A stretch of 64,000 bases of DNA from Burkholderia latens (GTDB lineage Bacteria > Pseudomonadota > Gammaproteobacteria > Burkholderiales > Burkholderiaceae): contig NZ_CP013437.1 of the NCBI RefSeq assembly GCF_001718795.1, forward strand, positions 434,001 through 498,000, given 5' to 3'. This document shows positions 43,791-52,751 of this stretch, piece by piece. Every line of letters begins with the position of its first letter. Position 1 is the stretch's first letter. The position numbers and the translations under genes were made by a program. A model generated the notes under the pieces. That model saw only the letters and a program-made list of their open reading frames with translations. It ran no database searches and was not told the origin of the DNA.

Positions 43791-45685
43791 GGCTGCGTGC
43801 TTCCTTCGACTGGTAGAACGAACTGCATCGATGTCCCCTCGTTTTCTTGTGATTCGGCCCAGATGCGGCCACCATGCCCTTCGACGATCGAACGGCAGAT
43901 CGACAGGCCCATTCCCATGCCCTCCTTCTTGGTCGTGAAGAACGGCGTAAACAGCGAATCGGCGTCTTGCCTTCTGATGCCGTGACCGGCGTCATCCACC
44001 CTCACCTGCACGGACGTGCCGTCAACGAGCCGCGTCGACACGGCCAGCGTGCGCCTGCGGTCCGCGACGCCGCTCATCGCCTGCACCGCGTTCATCAGAA
44101 GATTGATGATCACCTGCTGCAACTGCACACGATCGCCGCGCACCCACAGCGACGGCTGGCAGTTCTGCGCGACTTCGACGTCGTGGCTCTGCAGCTCGCG
44201 GCGCATCAGATCGATCGATTGCTCGACGATCGACGTCACGTCGACGCGCGCGTCGTCCCGGTCGTTGCGCTTCGCCATCGCACGAATCTGCCGAATGATG
44301 TCCGTCGCGCGCCGCGCGTCGTCGGTCATCTGTTCGATCGAATCCCGCACCTCGTCGAGGTCCGGCACGTCGTGGTTGAGCCAACGGAGCCCGGCCTCGC
44401 CCGATGTGACGATCGCAGCCAATGGCTGCGTGACTTCGTGAGCGATCGAAGCCGCCAGTTCGCCGAGCATCGTGACCCGCGTGACGTGGGCCAGTTCCGC
44501 GCGCGAGCGCTCGAGCGCCTGCTCGGCCTGCCGGCGCGCCTCGATGTCCGTATTGACGCCGTACCAGCGGCGAATCCGGCCGTCGCCGTCGCGCAACGGT
44601 GCGGCGCCGATGATCATGCAGCGATACTCGCCGCTGCCGAGCTGGACCCGCGCCGTCACCTCGAACGGGCTGCCCGACGTAATCGCGTCGTGCCACGCCG
44701 CCTCGAGCGTTGCGATGTCGTCGGGATGCACGATGTCGCGCCATACGTTCGTGCCGTCGCGCGTTCTCACGTCGTAATCGGTCCAGCGCCGATTGAGGTA
44801 CAGCAGCCGGCCGTCTTCGGCGGTGCTCCATACCATCGCGGGGATCGCGTCGATCGTTGCCACCAGTTCTTCCTTCTGGCGGCGCAACTCGGCCTCCAGC
44901 GACTTCGCCTGCGTGATGTCGCTGTCGGTGGACAGAATCGCTATCGGCTGGCCCGACTTGTCGCGCGACACAATCCAGCGGCTCGAAACCAGCACCGTCT
45001 CGCCGTTCTTGCGCGTGCGCGTAAGTTCCCCTTGCCAGCTGCCGTCCCGGATCGTCGTGTCGATCAGCTCGGCGATCGGCGATGCGGCTCCGGTGCGCGT
45101 CAGCTCGTGAAACGCCTCGCCGAACGCTTCGTGCGCGCGCCATCCGTACAGGCGCTCCGCGCCCTTGCTCCAGAAACGGACTCGCCCGTCAAGCCCGTAC
45201 ACCACGATTGCATCGTGCGTGAGGTTCAGCAAATCGACCTGGTTTTGCAGCATCGCGCGGCTGCTCTGATTGCGCAGCGCCAATGCCGACACAGTCACGA
45301 TCGCAATGACACTAACGATACAACGCGCGAGCGAACTCACCGCGATCTGGTCGCTTTGAGCGAGCAGAAAACCGAGGAGAGTCAGCGACACGCAGGCCCA
45401 TGCCACGCCGACGGTGACCGTCGGGGACGCAACCGACGCGACCAGCAGCACCACGACGACATACAGCACGGCGACCGCGACGTCGACCGGCGCAAACGCA
45501 TCGATGAGGAACACCGTTAAGCCCAGTGCAATCGCTACCGCATACACGACGTAGGGGCTCGTGCGCAATTGAGCGTCGACATTCGGGCCCAGCGCCGACG
45601 CGTGCACCGCCGCGAGCTCGGGCGGCGCAATGATGTGGTCCACACGTACGCCGCGACCCTCGCTCATCTGGCGATTGCTATCCAT
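43787..45685 (-). CDS. Membrane PAS histidine kinase, FixL-like
   Basis: The 632-residue sensor has about four membrane helices (residues about 45-135), two PAS domains (about 145-260 and 275-390; the second typical PAS_3 with IHPDD-like VHPDDIATLEAAW), a HisKA domain with His416 (SIAHEVTQPLAA) and an HATPase domain (NLLMNAVQAM; DAGHGI; GMGMGLSICRSIVEGHGG). The membrane part has a MASE-like layout rather than a large periplasmic sensor, so it senses within the membrane or cytoplasm. No heme-ligating FixL histidine can be assigned. It is flanked by the receiver-only gene upstream and the FixJ-like partner downstream. Confidence 0.9.
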   Translation of the reverse strand: MDSNRQMSEGRGVRVDHIIAPPELAAVHASALGPNVDAQLRTSPYVVYAVAIALGLTVFLIDAFAPVDVAVAVLYVVVVLLVASVASPTVTVGVAWACVSLTLLGFLLAQSDQIAVSSLARCIVSVIAIVTVSALALRNQSSRAMLQNQVDLLNLTHDAIVVYGLDGRVRFWSKGAERLYGWRAHEAFGEAFHELTRTGAASPIAELIDTTIRDGSWQGELTRTRKNGETVLVSSRWIVSRDKSGQPIAILSTDSDITQAKSLEAELRRQKEELVATIDAIPAMVWSTAEDGRLLYLNRRWTDYDVRTRDGTNVWRDIVHPDDIATLEAAWHDAITSGSPFEVTARVQLGSGEYRCMIIGAAPLRDGDGRIRRWYGVNTDIEARRQAEQALERSRAELAHVTRVTMLGELAASIAHEVTQPLAAIVTSGEAGLRWLNHDVPDLDEVRDSIEQMTDDARRATDIIRQIRAMAKRNDRDDARVDVTSIVEQSIDLMRRELQSHDVEVAQNCQPSLWVRGDRVQLQQVIINLLMNAVQAMSGVADRRRTLAVSTRLVDGTSVQVRVDDAGHGIRRQDADSLFTPFFTTKKEGMGMGLSICRSIVEGHGGRIWAESQENEGTSMQFVLPVEGSTQP

Positions 45686-45715
45686 ATCGTGACTTGATAA
45701 AAACGGATGTCCGGA

Positions 45716-46096
45716 TTACTGGGGGCCGCTGTTTGCGGCGACGTCCTCGAGGCGCTCCTGGATTCGCGCCGGATCCACCGGTTTGCTGAACACGCAGATC
45801 GCGCCAAGCTTCATCGCTCGCTCGCGCGTTGCTTCGGACGGAAAAGCCGTGATGAAGATCACAGGAGGAGCCGGCCCGCGCTCCAGCAGGGTTTCATACA
45901 TCTCCAACCCCGTGATGCCCTTCATATGCACGTCCGAGATGATACACGCGACATCCAGTATCAGATCGGCGTCGAGGAACGCCTCCCCGGACTCGTAGAC
46001 GCGCACGTCCCAGCCCAGCGAGCGCACGAGACTGCGCGTTGCCCGACGGATGGACCGATCATCATCGACGATGGAAACAATACCTCGGTTCGACAT
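45716..46096 (-). CDS. Receiver-only response regulator
   Basis: The 126-residue product is a stand-alone receiver: VSIVDDDRSIRRAT, phospho-acceptor Asp55 in CIISDVHMKG, ITAFPSE and the FSKPVD lysine. It has no output domain, so it is likely a phosphate sink, relay protein or regulator of the kinase. It lies 30 bases before the kinase gene on the same strand and is the first gene of the operon. A TATAC-N4-GTATA repeat lies about 103 bases before its start. Confidence 0.9.
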   Translation of the reverse strand: MSNRGIVSIVDDDRSIRRATRSLVRSLGWDVRVYESGEAFLDADLILDVACIISDVHMKGITGLEMYETLLERGPAPPVIFITAFPSEATRERAMKLGAICVFSKPVDPARIQERLEDVAANSGPQ

Positions 46097-46198
46097 ACCA
46101 GCGGGTCCTTGCCCTTCAATTCAAAAAAATGGCGAGATCGCGCATTCGAGGTCCGCGGGCTCGACCGCATCCTATGCCGCCGGCATCGGCACGCAAAC

Positions 46199-46212
46199 TA
46201 TACTTCGGTATA
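46199..46212. promoter_or_regulatory. Inverted repeat TATAC-TTCG-GTATA
   Basis: A perfect 5+4+5 repeat lies between the LysR stop and the two-component operon start, sharing its core with the site at 31828. It is a candidate regulator-binding site for the two-component promoter. TTCG also forms a stable tetraloop, so a small RNA hairpin is the alternative reading. Confidence 0.4.
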
Positions 46213-46254
46213 ACGCCGCGCCCGATATGCGTGCAGCCACCTGGTCTGTGCATC

Positions 46255-47271
46255 TCACGCCGTGGCCGACAGCTGCTGGAAGCCCGCTGTAATGAACGGC
46301 CGCTCGCTGTTCGGCGTCCAGTACGGTGCCGCGTCGCGCCTGCCGTTCGGCGCCGACGTATGGTCGAAGCTGGCGATTTCCAGATCGCGAAGCTGGGTCT
46401 GCATCCAGTCGATGAACGCGCGTATCGACATCGGCACCTGACGTCGATCCGGATACAGCACCGAAATCGGCAGCGGCGGCGGGCCGTACTCGCCGAGAAT
46501 GCTGACGAGCGCGCCCGTCGCCAACTCTTCCGCGACCATCCGTTCGCTCACCTGCGCGATGCCGACGCCTTCGACCGCATATCGAACGGCCGAACGCACA
46601 TCGTTGACGGAAATCCGCTCGGCCAGCTTGAGCCGCGTCTCGGCGCCGTCCACGGTGTAACGGAACTCGCGGACCGGACCGAAGCGCCGCGGCGTGTAAT
46701 GAATAACGTCGTGGCAATGGAGGCCGTCGGGATCGACCGGCGTGCCGCGCGCTTTCAGATAGTCGGGGCTCGCCACCGTCACCGCATGGAACTGCCCGAC
46801 GCGACGGCTGCGCAGCGACGAGTCCGCCAACTGGCCGACCACGACCGCGCAGTCCACGCCGTTCGCAATCAGGCCGTCCGCGTCGCCGCCGACGTCGACG
46901 CGCAAGCCCACTTCCGGATGGTTCGCACGGAACACCGGCAGGAACGGCAACACCGAATGCGCGACTTCCTGATCGAGATCCACCGCCAACCGGCCGCGCG
47001 CGACCTTCCCCGCGCCGCTCAGTTGCTGCTGCATCAGTTCGATCTCGCCGAGAATGCGCTGGCAGTGCTCCTGATACTGCTCGCCCTCCGCAGTGAGCCT
47101 GACACAGCGGGTCGATCGCTGAAGCAACGTGACGCCGAGATATTCTTCCAGTCTGCGAACCAGCGTGCTGGCCGACGCTGCACTGATACCGAGCATATCA
47201 GCCGCTGCGGTGAAACTGCCGAGGCGGGCGACGTGACTAAACACTGACATCGCGTGCAGGGTACGGTCCAT
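46255..47271 (-). CDS. LysR-family regulator
   Basis: The 338-residue product is a LysR regulator of the CrgA-like branch: MSVFSHVARLGSFTAAADML, GISAASASTLVRRLEEYLGV and a LysR effector domain, longer than usual because of a C-terminal tail after IDWMQTQLRDLEIA. The tail (residues about 308-338) has no recognisable motif. No divergent gene lies within 600 bases, so its target is unclear; it may act on distant genes, or its original partner may have been lost from the gene-free region upstream. Confidence 0.87.
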   Translation of the reverse strand: MDRTLHAMSVFSHVARLGSFTAAADMLGISAASASTLVRRLEEYLGVTLLQRSTRCVRLTAEGEQYQEHCQRILGEIELMQQQLSGAGKVARGRLAVDLDQEVAHSVLPFLPVFRANHPEVGLRVDVGGDADGLIANGVDCAVVVGQLADSSLRSRRVGQFHAVTVASPDYLKARGTPVDPDGLHCHDVIHYTPRRFGPVREFRYTVDGAETRLKLAERISVNDVRSAVRYAVEGVGIAQVSERMVAEELATGALVSILGEYGPPPLPISVLYPDRRQVPMSIRAFIDWMQTQLRDLEIASFDHTSAPNGRRDAAPYWTPNSERPFITAGFQQLSATA

Positions 47272-47883
47272 GCTGTTCTCCGGAAATTGTTGCGGTGGAA
47301 GGATTAACCGGAAGTCTAGAGAACCGTCGGCCTCCGCAATATCACCTCGTGGGAGTTTGGACCTTATACGATAGTGTTAGCCGCCACACCATCGACCCGG
47401 CGAAATCGCACGGCGGTACGTGGAATTGAACGGGTGATCGCTGCTGGTCACACGCAATCCGGCGCAGGGTCGCCTGGCCGGCTACTGACGGCCCGTGGAT
47501 TTCCGATTCGTCACGTCGCCCAAATCCATTGGCCCGCAACGTAACTTTTGGCCGTTCTGACGAGTTCGCTTCCGAGCGGGATGCTCGCCCCGATTCCATT
47601 CAACACTGATGTCAGGGTAAACCGGTTATTCCTTCAAGGAACGCTTATGCCGGGCGTGCGCCACAAGCGACGGCCCGGCTGTTCGAAAGAGCGCGGTTTG
47701 CGCCCCTCTCTCTTGCGACAGTTCAACGCTCCCATGTTGGTGCAGCTGGTGCATCTCCTCTGACGTAGCGCTCGAGCACCGCATTGAGCACGCTGCGCTC
47801 GATCGAACCCTCGTCCGCGAGCGATGCTCCGGACCCAGCCGATGAGCACGATCATGCGTTGCCGCCATCCAGCGATTTCGGCG
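47272..47883. other. Gene-poor region with possible degenerate coding
   Basis: Over 600 bases have no convincing complete gene. Part of the minus strand (about 47740-47830) could read as a short protein-like piece (SIERSVLNAVLERYVRG) without a start, perhaps the remnant of a lost gene. The promoter of the LysR gene at 47271 is probably here. Confidence 0.4.
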
Positions 47884-48717
47884 TCACGCACTGTCTGTCG
47901 ACAGTGCCTGCTGCTTTTGGGCCTCAAGACCGGCGAGGCGTTCGCTGAGGGCTTTATGGATCATGTTGTGTGCATCGGTGCCGAGCACGATCCGTCTTGG
48001 CGCTGGGGTTTCGTGCGCGCTGGCGATAATCACGCGCACCATCTTCTCAAGATCGCCATTCGGCGCGAAAGCAGGATCGGCCAGCCGCGCACGCAGTGCG
48101 CCGATCGGCGAGTCCTTGTAGGCCGGCAGGTCTGCACCCATCCGGGCGCCGGCGGTGCATCGGAATGCCGTCCGCACACTGCCCGGCTCGACGATCGTCA
48201 CGCCGATATCGAAAAACGCCACCTCAGCGGCGAGCGATTCAAAAAAACCCTCTAGCCCCCACTTGCTCGCATGGTAAAGCGACGCGCCAGGATGCGCGGC
48301 CTGGCCACCGTACGTAGACATCGCGACGATGCGCCCGCCACCCTGCGCACGCAAGTGAGGAAGTGCCGCACGTGTCACATGTATCGGACCGACCAAGTTG
48401 GTATCAATCTGGTCCCGGATTTGCTCGCTGGTCAGCCCTTCGGCCGGCCCGAACAGCCCATAGCCTGCATTATTCATCACGACATCGATCCTGCCGTATT
48501 CGGCAAACGCTTGCCGCACCACATTGGGGATGGCTGCGATGTCGGTAACATCCAATGGGAGTCGCCGAAACGATTCCGGGTAACGCGCGCGCAGGTCGTC
48601 GACGGATTGCAGTTCACGTACCGTACCGACGACACGGTGACCACGCGCGAGCAGTTGTTCGCTCATCTCGCGGCCGAAGCCGCTGTTCACAGCCGTAATG
48701 AACCACGTATGGGTCAT
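47884..48717 (-). CDS. Short-chain dehydrogenase/reductase
   Basis: The 277-residue product is an SDR of the type often named oxidoreductase YbbO-like. The cofactor motif TAVNSGFGREMSEQL is atypical: the first Gly of TGxxxGxG is replaced by Ala (TAVNSGFG). The NNAGYG motif, MSTYGG serine and YHASKWG Tyr-Lys pair are intact. It is divergent from the LysR gene at 48819 with a 101-base spacer and is probably its target. Base composition is somewhat lower in GC than neighbours. Confidence 0.88.
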   Translation of the reverse strand: MTHTWFITAVNSGFGREMSEQLLARGHRVVGTVRELQSVDDLRARYPESFRRLPLDVTDIAAIPNVVRQAFAEYGRIDVVMNNAGYGLFGPAEGLTSEQIRDQIDTNLVGPIHVTRAALPHLRAQGGGRIVAMSTYGGQAAHPGASLYHASKWGLEGFFESLAAEVAFFDIGVTIVEPGSVRTAFRCTAGARMGADLPAYKDSPIGALRARLADPAFAPNGDLEKMVRVIIASAHETPAPRRIVLGTDAHNMIHKALSERLAGLEAQKQQALSTDSA

Positions 48718-48818
48718 GGCACGCTCCTTCAGTCGAATGGGAATCGGGTCATCACTGTATCCGCCGCTAAAGCAGGCGATAAGTGGTCTAATGCGGCATG
48801 TCTTGATGGCAAAAAACC

Positions 48819-49745
48819 ATGAATAGCCGCCCCACTCTAAATGAACTGAGAGCGCTCAGCGCGGTTGTCAGTCACCGCAGTTTTCGAAAAGCCGCCGAAG
48901 AACTCGAGCTGGCTGCCTCCACACTTAGCCACATGATGCGCGATCTAGAAGAGCGACTCCGCGTGCGGCTGCTTAACCGAACGACGCGCAGCGTTTTCCC
49001 CACTGCGGCCGGGGAACGCCTCGTCACGAAGCTTCATCCGATTTTGCAGGATCTCGACAGCGTGCTCGCCGAGATGGATGCGAATCGCGATCACCCTACT
49101 GGCACATTGCGTCTCACTGCGTCCGAGACGGTATCGATGCTGCTTGTTCAGAAAATCATCCCCGAATTCCTGCACCGGTACCCGGAAATGCGCGTCGACC
49201 TCGTCGCCGAACCGGCCTTCGTGGATATCGTTGCCGAAGGCTTCGATGCAGGCTTTAGGCTCGGGGAGGCAGTGCCTCAGGATATGGTCGCGGTTCATTT
49301 CGGCGGCCCGTCTCGAATGATTCCCGTCGCATCCAAAACATATCTCGCTGCCCGCAAACCGCCGCGCACGCCAGTTGATCTCGCTGAACACCAATGCATT
49401 TGTTCCCGTACGCCGAACGGGCGGCCGTACAAGTGGGAGTTCAAGCGCCGTGGTCATGCAGTTTCGATTGATGTTCCGGGCCCACTGGTCTTGAACCGGA
49501 CCGAATTGATGCTTGAGGCCGCACTACAAGGGCTCGGGGTGGCTTTCGTTCCCGAGCAGATGGCCAGGCCGTACCTCGATAATGGTTCGCTGAGCGCGTT
49601 GCTGAGCGAATGGTGCCCGACCTACCCCGGCTTGTATTTGTACTACCCCGGACGCCGACAAGTTCCCGTTGGTTTGCGCGCTTTTGTTGGCGTTCTTAAG
49701 GAGCTCGACGCTACGCGGTCGCATCGCGATGGTCCACGGGTGTAG
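48819..49745 (+). CDS. LysR-family regulator
   Basis: The 308-residue product is a LysR regulator: LSAVVSHRSFRKAAEELELA and STLSHMMRDLEERLRVRLLN form the DNA-binding unit, followed by an effector domain with GLGVAFVPEQMARPYLD. It is divergent from the SDR gene and likely controls it. The two genes form a self-contained module, typical of quinone- or aldehyde-responsive SDR/LysR pairs. Confidence 0.9.
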   Translation: MNSRPTLNELRALSAVVSHRSFRKAAEELELAASTLSHMMRDLEERLRVRLLNRTTRSVFPTAAGERLVTKLHPILQDLDSVLAEMDANRDHPTGTLRLTASETVSMLLVQKIIPEFLHRYPEMRVDLVAEPAFVDIVAEGFDAGFRLGEAVPQDMVAVHFGGPSRMIPVASKTYLAARKPPRTPVDLAEHQCICSRTPNGRPYKWEFKRRGHAVSIDVPGPLVLNRTELMLEAALQGLGVAFVPEQMARPYLDNGSLSALLSEWCPTYPGLYLYYPGRRQVPVGLRAFVGVLKELDATRSHRDGPRV

Positions 49746-50224
49746 GGCGTTCACAATAAGCGCTAGCAATGTTCATAGGCGCGCCAATATGTTCGGCAAC
49801 CCTGCCGGCACCGGGTTCCGGGCCGCGAAAATTGTGGAGTTCGATAGCGCGATATCGCTCGCAGACCGGCATCGAGAGCCGCGTCCTTTCGGAAATCGCG
49901 CGCCTGGATACAGTTTATGAACAATCATGGAGTGTCTGAGCAGCCCGCTACGACGGCTTTCGCGGACACGCGCCGTCCCATGCAGCCTGAGCACCGCTAG
50001 CGCCAATCCTGAACACCAACCGTTGTCGTGGAGCATCCGAAAACAGGCGATGGCCGGATTCGCGCATGTCGTGCGCCCAGTCGGCCCGGCGCGCGGCAAG
50101 CCTCGCCGGCGTGACCGTGAGTGCGTCGTAGATCCGCGCCGGTGCGTCCGCCGACGGGGACGGTGCGCGCCCCGTGCGCGTTTCAGCGCCTCGCCGGCGT
50201 TAGGTTGCGGCGTGCGCAGCGCGA
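49746..50224. other. Intergenic region without a supported gene
   Basis: About 480 bases downstream of two convergent genes carry no frame with homology. I see no clear terminator or mobile-element trace. Confidence 0.45.
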
Positions 50225-51067
50225 TCAGGCCTTACGCGCGACGACACCCACCGGCGAAGCGGGCGCGCGTTTCGGTGCGGTCTTGTAGTGCGTGCTGTAC
50301 AGCGCCGCGCCGACGAACACCAGCCCGCCGACCAGGTTGCCGAGTACCGTCGGGATCTCGTTCCACAGTAGATAGTCGACGATCGTGAAGTGGGCGCCGA
50401 GCATCAGGCCGGACGGGAACAGGAACATGTTCACGACCGAGTGCTCGAAGCCCATGTAGAAGAACACGAGGATCGGCATCCACATCGCGATCACTTTGCC
50501 GGGTACGGACGTCGACATCATCGCGGCGACCACGCCGGTCGACACCATCCAGTTGCACATCACACCGCGCACGAACAGCGTGAGCATGCCGGCTGCGCCG
50601 TGGGCCGCATAACCGAGCGTGCGTGCTTCGCCGATGCCGCCGATCTTCTGTCCGATTGCGTTCGGTGCTTCCGAAAAGCCGAATGTGAAGATGATCGCCA
50701 TGAACAGCGCGACCGTCAGCGCGCCGGCGAAATTGCCGAAGAACACCAGCGTCCAGTTGCGGAACACGCCGCCCCAGGTCGCGCCGGGTCGGCGATCGAT
50801 CACCGCGAGCGGCGCGAGCGTGAATACGCCGGTGAGCAGGTCGAAGCCGAGCAGGTAGAGCATGCAGAAGCCGACCGGAAACAGCAGCGAACCGGCCAGC
50901 GCGTTGCCTGTGTTGATCGTGATGCTGACCGCGAAGGCGGCTGCGAGCGCGAGTATCGCGCCCGCCATGTACGCGCGAATCAGCGTATCGCGGGTCGACA
51001 TCGACAGCTTCGATTCACCGGCGTCGACCATCCTGGTGACGAATTCGTTGGGCGTGAGATAGGCCAT
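50225..51067 (-). CDS. Formate/nitrite transporter family channel
   Basis: The 280-residue product is an FNT-family pentameric channel with six membrane helices: INTGNALAGSLLFPVGFCML, LTGVFTLAPL, FVRGVMCNWMVSTGV (FNT signature) and GFEHSVVNMFLFP, which holds the pore histidine. It moves formate, nitrite or related small anions. A nitrate/nitrite-sensing antiterminator gene (51396) just upstream, with a terminator in the leader between them, strongly suggests nitrite as the substrate (NirC-like). The start at 51067 lies 28 bases after the leader terminator's T-run. Confidence 0.9.
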   Translation of the reverse strand: MAYLTPNEFVTRMVDAGESKLSMSTRDTLIRAYMAGAILALAAAFAVSITINTGNALAGSLLFPVGFCMLYLLGFDLLTGVFTLAPLAVIDRRPGATWGGVFRNWTLVFFGNFAGALTVALFMAIIFTFGFSEAPNAIGQKIGGIGEARTLGYAAHGAAGMLTLFVRGVMCNWMVSTGVVAAMMSTSVPGKVIAMWMPILVFFYMGFEHSVVNMFLFPSGLMLGAHFTIVDYLLWNEIPTVLGNLVGGLVFVGAALYSTHYKTAPKRAPASPVGVVARKA

Positions 51068-51094
51068 GGTGTGCGCTCATAGAGTTGGACGGGC

Positions 51095-51141
51095 AAAAAA
51101 AACGCGCGAGGCACTCGCTGGACATGCGAGTGCCTCGCGCG
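51095..51141 (-). terminator. Leader terminator before the FNT channel gene
   Basis: Read on the minus strand, a perfect 16-base-pair stem (arms 51126-51141 and 51103-51118) closes a seven-base loop ATGTCCA and is followed by eight Ts. It lies 28 bases before the channel ATG and 255 bases after the stop of the ANTAR gene. Such a strong terminator in front of a gene that must be read requires antitermination, which the ANTAR protein could supply. It may also end the ANTAR transcript. Confidence 0.9.
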
Positions 51142-51164
51142 GACGCTGTTATCCACGTGATCGG

Positions 51165-51186
51165 CCGCCACGGTTGGACATGGCGG
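51165..51186 (-). promoter_or_regulatory. Leader hairpin, candidate ANTAR-binding element
   Basis: On the minus strand, CCGCCATG pairs with CGTGGCGG (eight base pairs, one G-U) around a six-base loop TCCAAC, 23 bases before the terminator. Its CATGTCCA string recurs in the terminator loop. ANTAR proteins bind paired hexaloop hairpins beside terminators, but the usual A at loop position 1 and G at position 4 are not evident here, so the match is structural only. Confidence 0.45.
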
Positions 51187-51395
51187 GATCGTCAGGCCGC
51201 CATTAGCCCGACGAACGAGATGTTTGCAATTTTCATACCGGTGACAACGATATCGCGATGCAGGCCCGCAGGACGCGAAATGCCGGGGAAAATGCCGCGG
51301 ACGATCGCAGCGAGCCGCACTCGCGCGGTGCAAACTGCACTTCGTGCATGCGCGTCGCGCGCCGCCGCGGTGCGTGAAGCGCGGTGCCGTTCCTG

Positions 51396-52751
51396 TCAGG
51401 TCGTGCCGTCGTCATGCGGTGTCTCCGGCGTGCTTCGCTGCGTACGGCGTCGCGCGGAAGGCTGCGCGTGCTCGTCGACGAATCGCTCGGGCGACGTCAG
51501 CGCGTCTTCCGCGATATCGGCAAGTGGCCGATTGCCATCCATCGACGCTTTTTGCAGCATCCGATACGCTTCGTCCTCCCGCATCCTGAAGCGCGTCATC
51601 AGCGTATTTTTCGCGCGCTGCACCAGCTTTCGTTCGTAGAGCGCGCGACGTGCCGCATCGAGCTCGACCTCCGCACCCGCCAGTCGCGCCGATTGCGATT
51701 CCAGCAGGGATTTCAGGCTGGCGAGCGTCAACGGATCGGAGCCGGAGAGGCGTCCCGGCAGCTCGTGAACCGCCGCGCGAGCCGACAACGGATCGCCGGC
51801 GAAGAACTGCGCGAGCGCCTGGATATGCGGGGGCGGATTGTTCCGCAACTGAGCCATCAGGCGCTCGGAGTCGCGAAGCGTTCGGTGCGCGTCGTCGATT
51901 CGCGCGTCGCACGTTTCCTGCACCTGCAGCGTCAGCGCAATTTGAAGGTACCAGAGATCGTCGACGCGGGCGCTCGCGGCGTCGAACCATGCTTTGCTCA
52001 GGCCGGCATCGAGCGCATCGCCCGCGCGCGCCGTGCATAGTACGCGGCGCAGCTTCTCGAGCGCTGCCATGTGCGGCTCCGTCATGCGGATTTCCCACCA
52101 TGCGTTTTGCGCCGTGCTTGCGAAGCTCGCGAAGACTTCGAGACTGCGCTCCTGCGCGGCGATCAGATACAGCAGGCGCTGCTGTTGGTCCGCCGAAAAC
52201 GTGCCCGCCGCGAACATGTGCGCGCCGACGGCGCGTTCCTGTCCGGCTTGCTCCTTGCCCTCGACGACATGGACGAGGGCAATCAGCATGCGCGACACCG
52301 ACGGATCTGCCGCGCTGTCGGCAAACTGAAAAATCAGTTCCACCAGGCCGCCGATCACTGTGCTGAACGCCTGGACGGAATCGTGCGCCGACAGCCCAAG
52401 ATGGTCGATCCGTTCGCGCAGCACATCCAGCGATTCCAGGTCGAGCAGCACCCACGCGATCAGCGACAGCAGACGCGACGTCGAGCCGCGCGCGGGCGTC
52501 AGCTCCAGATCCAGCCGCGCGCGCAATTGCGCGACGAGCGGCGCCGATTCACCGCGCGAAGCCGCGCGCTCCGCGACAAAGCGCTTGCCGCTCGACGCCA
52601 AATAGATGCTGGTGGTGCCGCGCTCGCGCTGTAGCGCGTGGATTAGGCGGCCGAGCAAGTCGACCAATTCGATCTGCTGGGCCAGGCGGCGCAGGGACGC
52701 GATTTCCTGCTGCTTGGCGAGCAGCGCAAATTGCAGGGCGGTGGCGGGCAT
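51396..52751 (-). CDS. Nitrate/nitrite-sensing ANTAR antiterminator, NasR-like
   Basis: The 451-residue protein joins an N-terminal NIT nitrate/nitrite-sensing domain (about residues 35-310, with LIHALQRERGTTSIYLA at its start) to a C-terminal ANTAR RNA-binding domain (about 355-420: RKLVQRAKNTLMTRFRMRED and AYRMLQKASMDGNRPLADIA). This is the architecture of Klebsiella NasR, which binds nitrate and prevents termination in the nasF leader. The ATG at 52751 was chosen as the start of the helical sensor; the frame upstream is noise. The tail after residue 425 is basic and disordered. The gene precedes the FNT channel and its leader terminator on the same strand. Confidence 0.92.
   Translation of the reverse strand: MPATALQFALLAKQQEIASLRRLAQQIELVDLLGRLIHALQRERGTTSIYLASSGKRFVAERAASRGESAPLVAQLRARLDLELTPARGSTSRLLSLIAWVLLDLESLDVLRERIDHLGLSAHDSVQAFSTVIGGLVELIFQFADSAADPSVSRMLIALVHVVEGKEQAGQERAVGAHMFAAGTFSADQQQRLLYLIAAQERSLEVFASFASTAQNAWWEIRMTEPHMAALEKLRRVLCTARAGDALDAGLSKAWFDAASARVDDLWYLQIALTLQVQETCDARIDDAHRTLRDSERLMAQLRNNPPPHIQALAQFFAGDPLSARAAVHELPGRLSGSDPLTLASLKSLLESQSARLAGAEVELDAARRALYERKLVQRAKNTLMTRFRMREDEAYRMLQKASMDGNRPLADIAEDALTSPERFVDEHAQPSARRRTQRSTPETPHDDGTT

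Noticed and set aside
47626..47927. Minus-strand small genes in the gap before the SDR
   Set aside because: The frames overlap each other, are rich in Arg and Ser, and lack start signals; at most a fragment of a lost gene.
51095..51186. Canonical two-hexaloop ANTAR site with A1/G4 loop bases
   Set aside because: One hairpin has a six-base loop and the terminator a seven-base loop, but neither shows A at position 1 and G at position 4, so I only call it a candidate.
51192..51236. A 14-codon leader peptide frame (MKIANISFVGLMAA) in the FNT leader
   Set aside because: It sits neatly before the leader hairpin but has no Shine-Dalgarno sequence and no run of regulatory codons; too weak to list as a gene.
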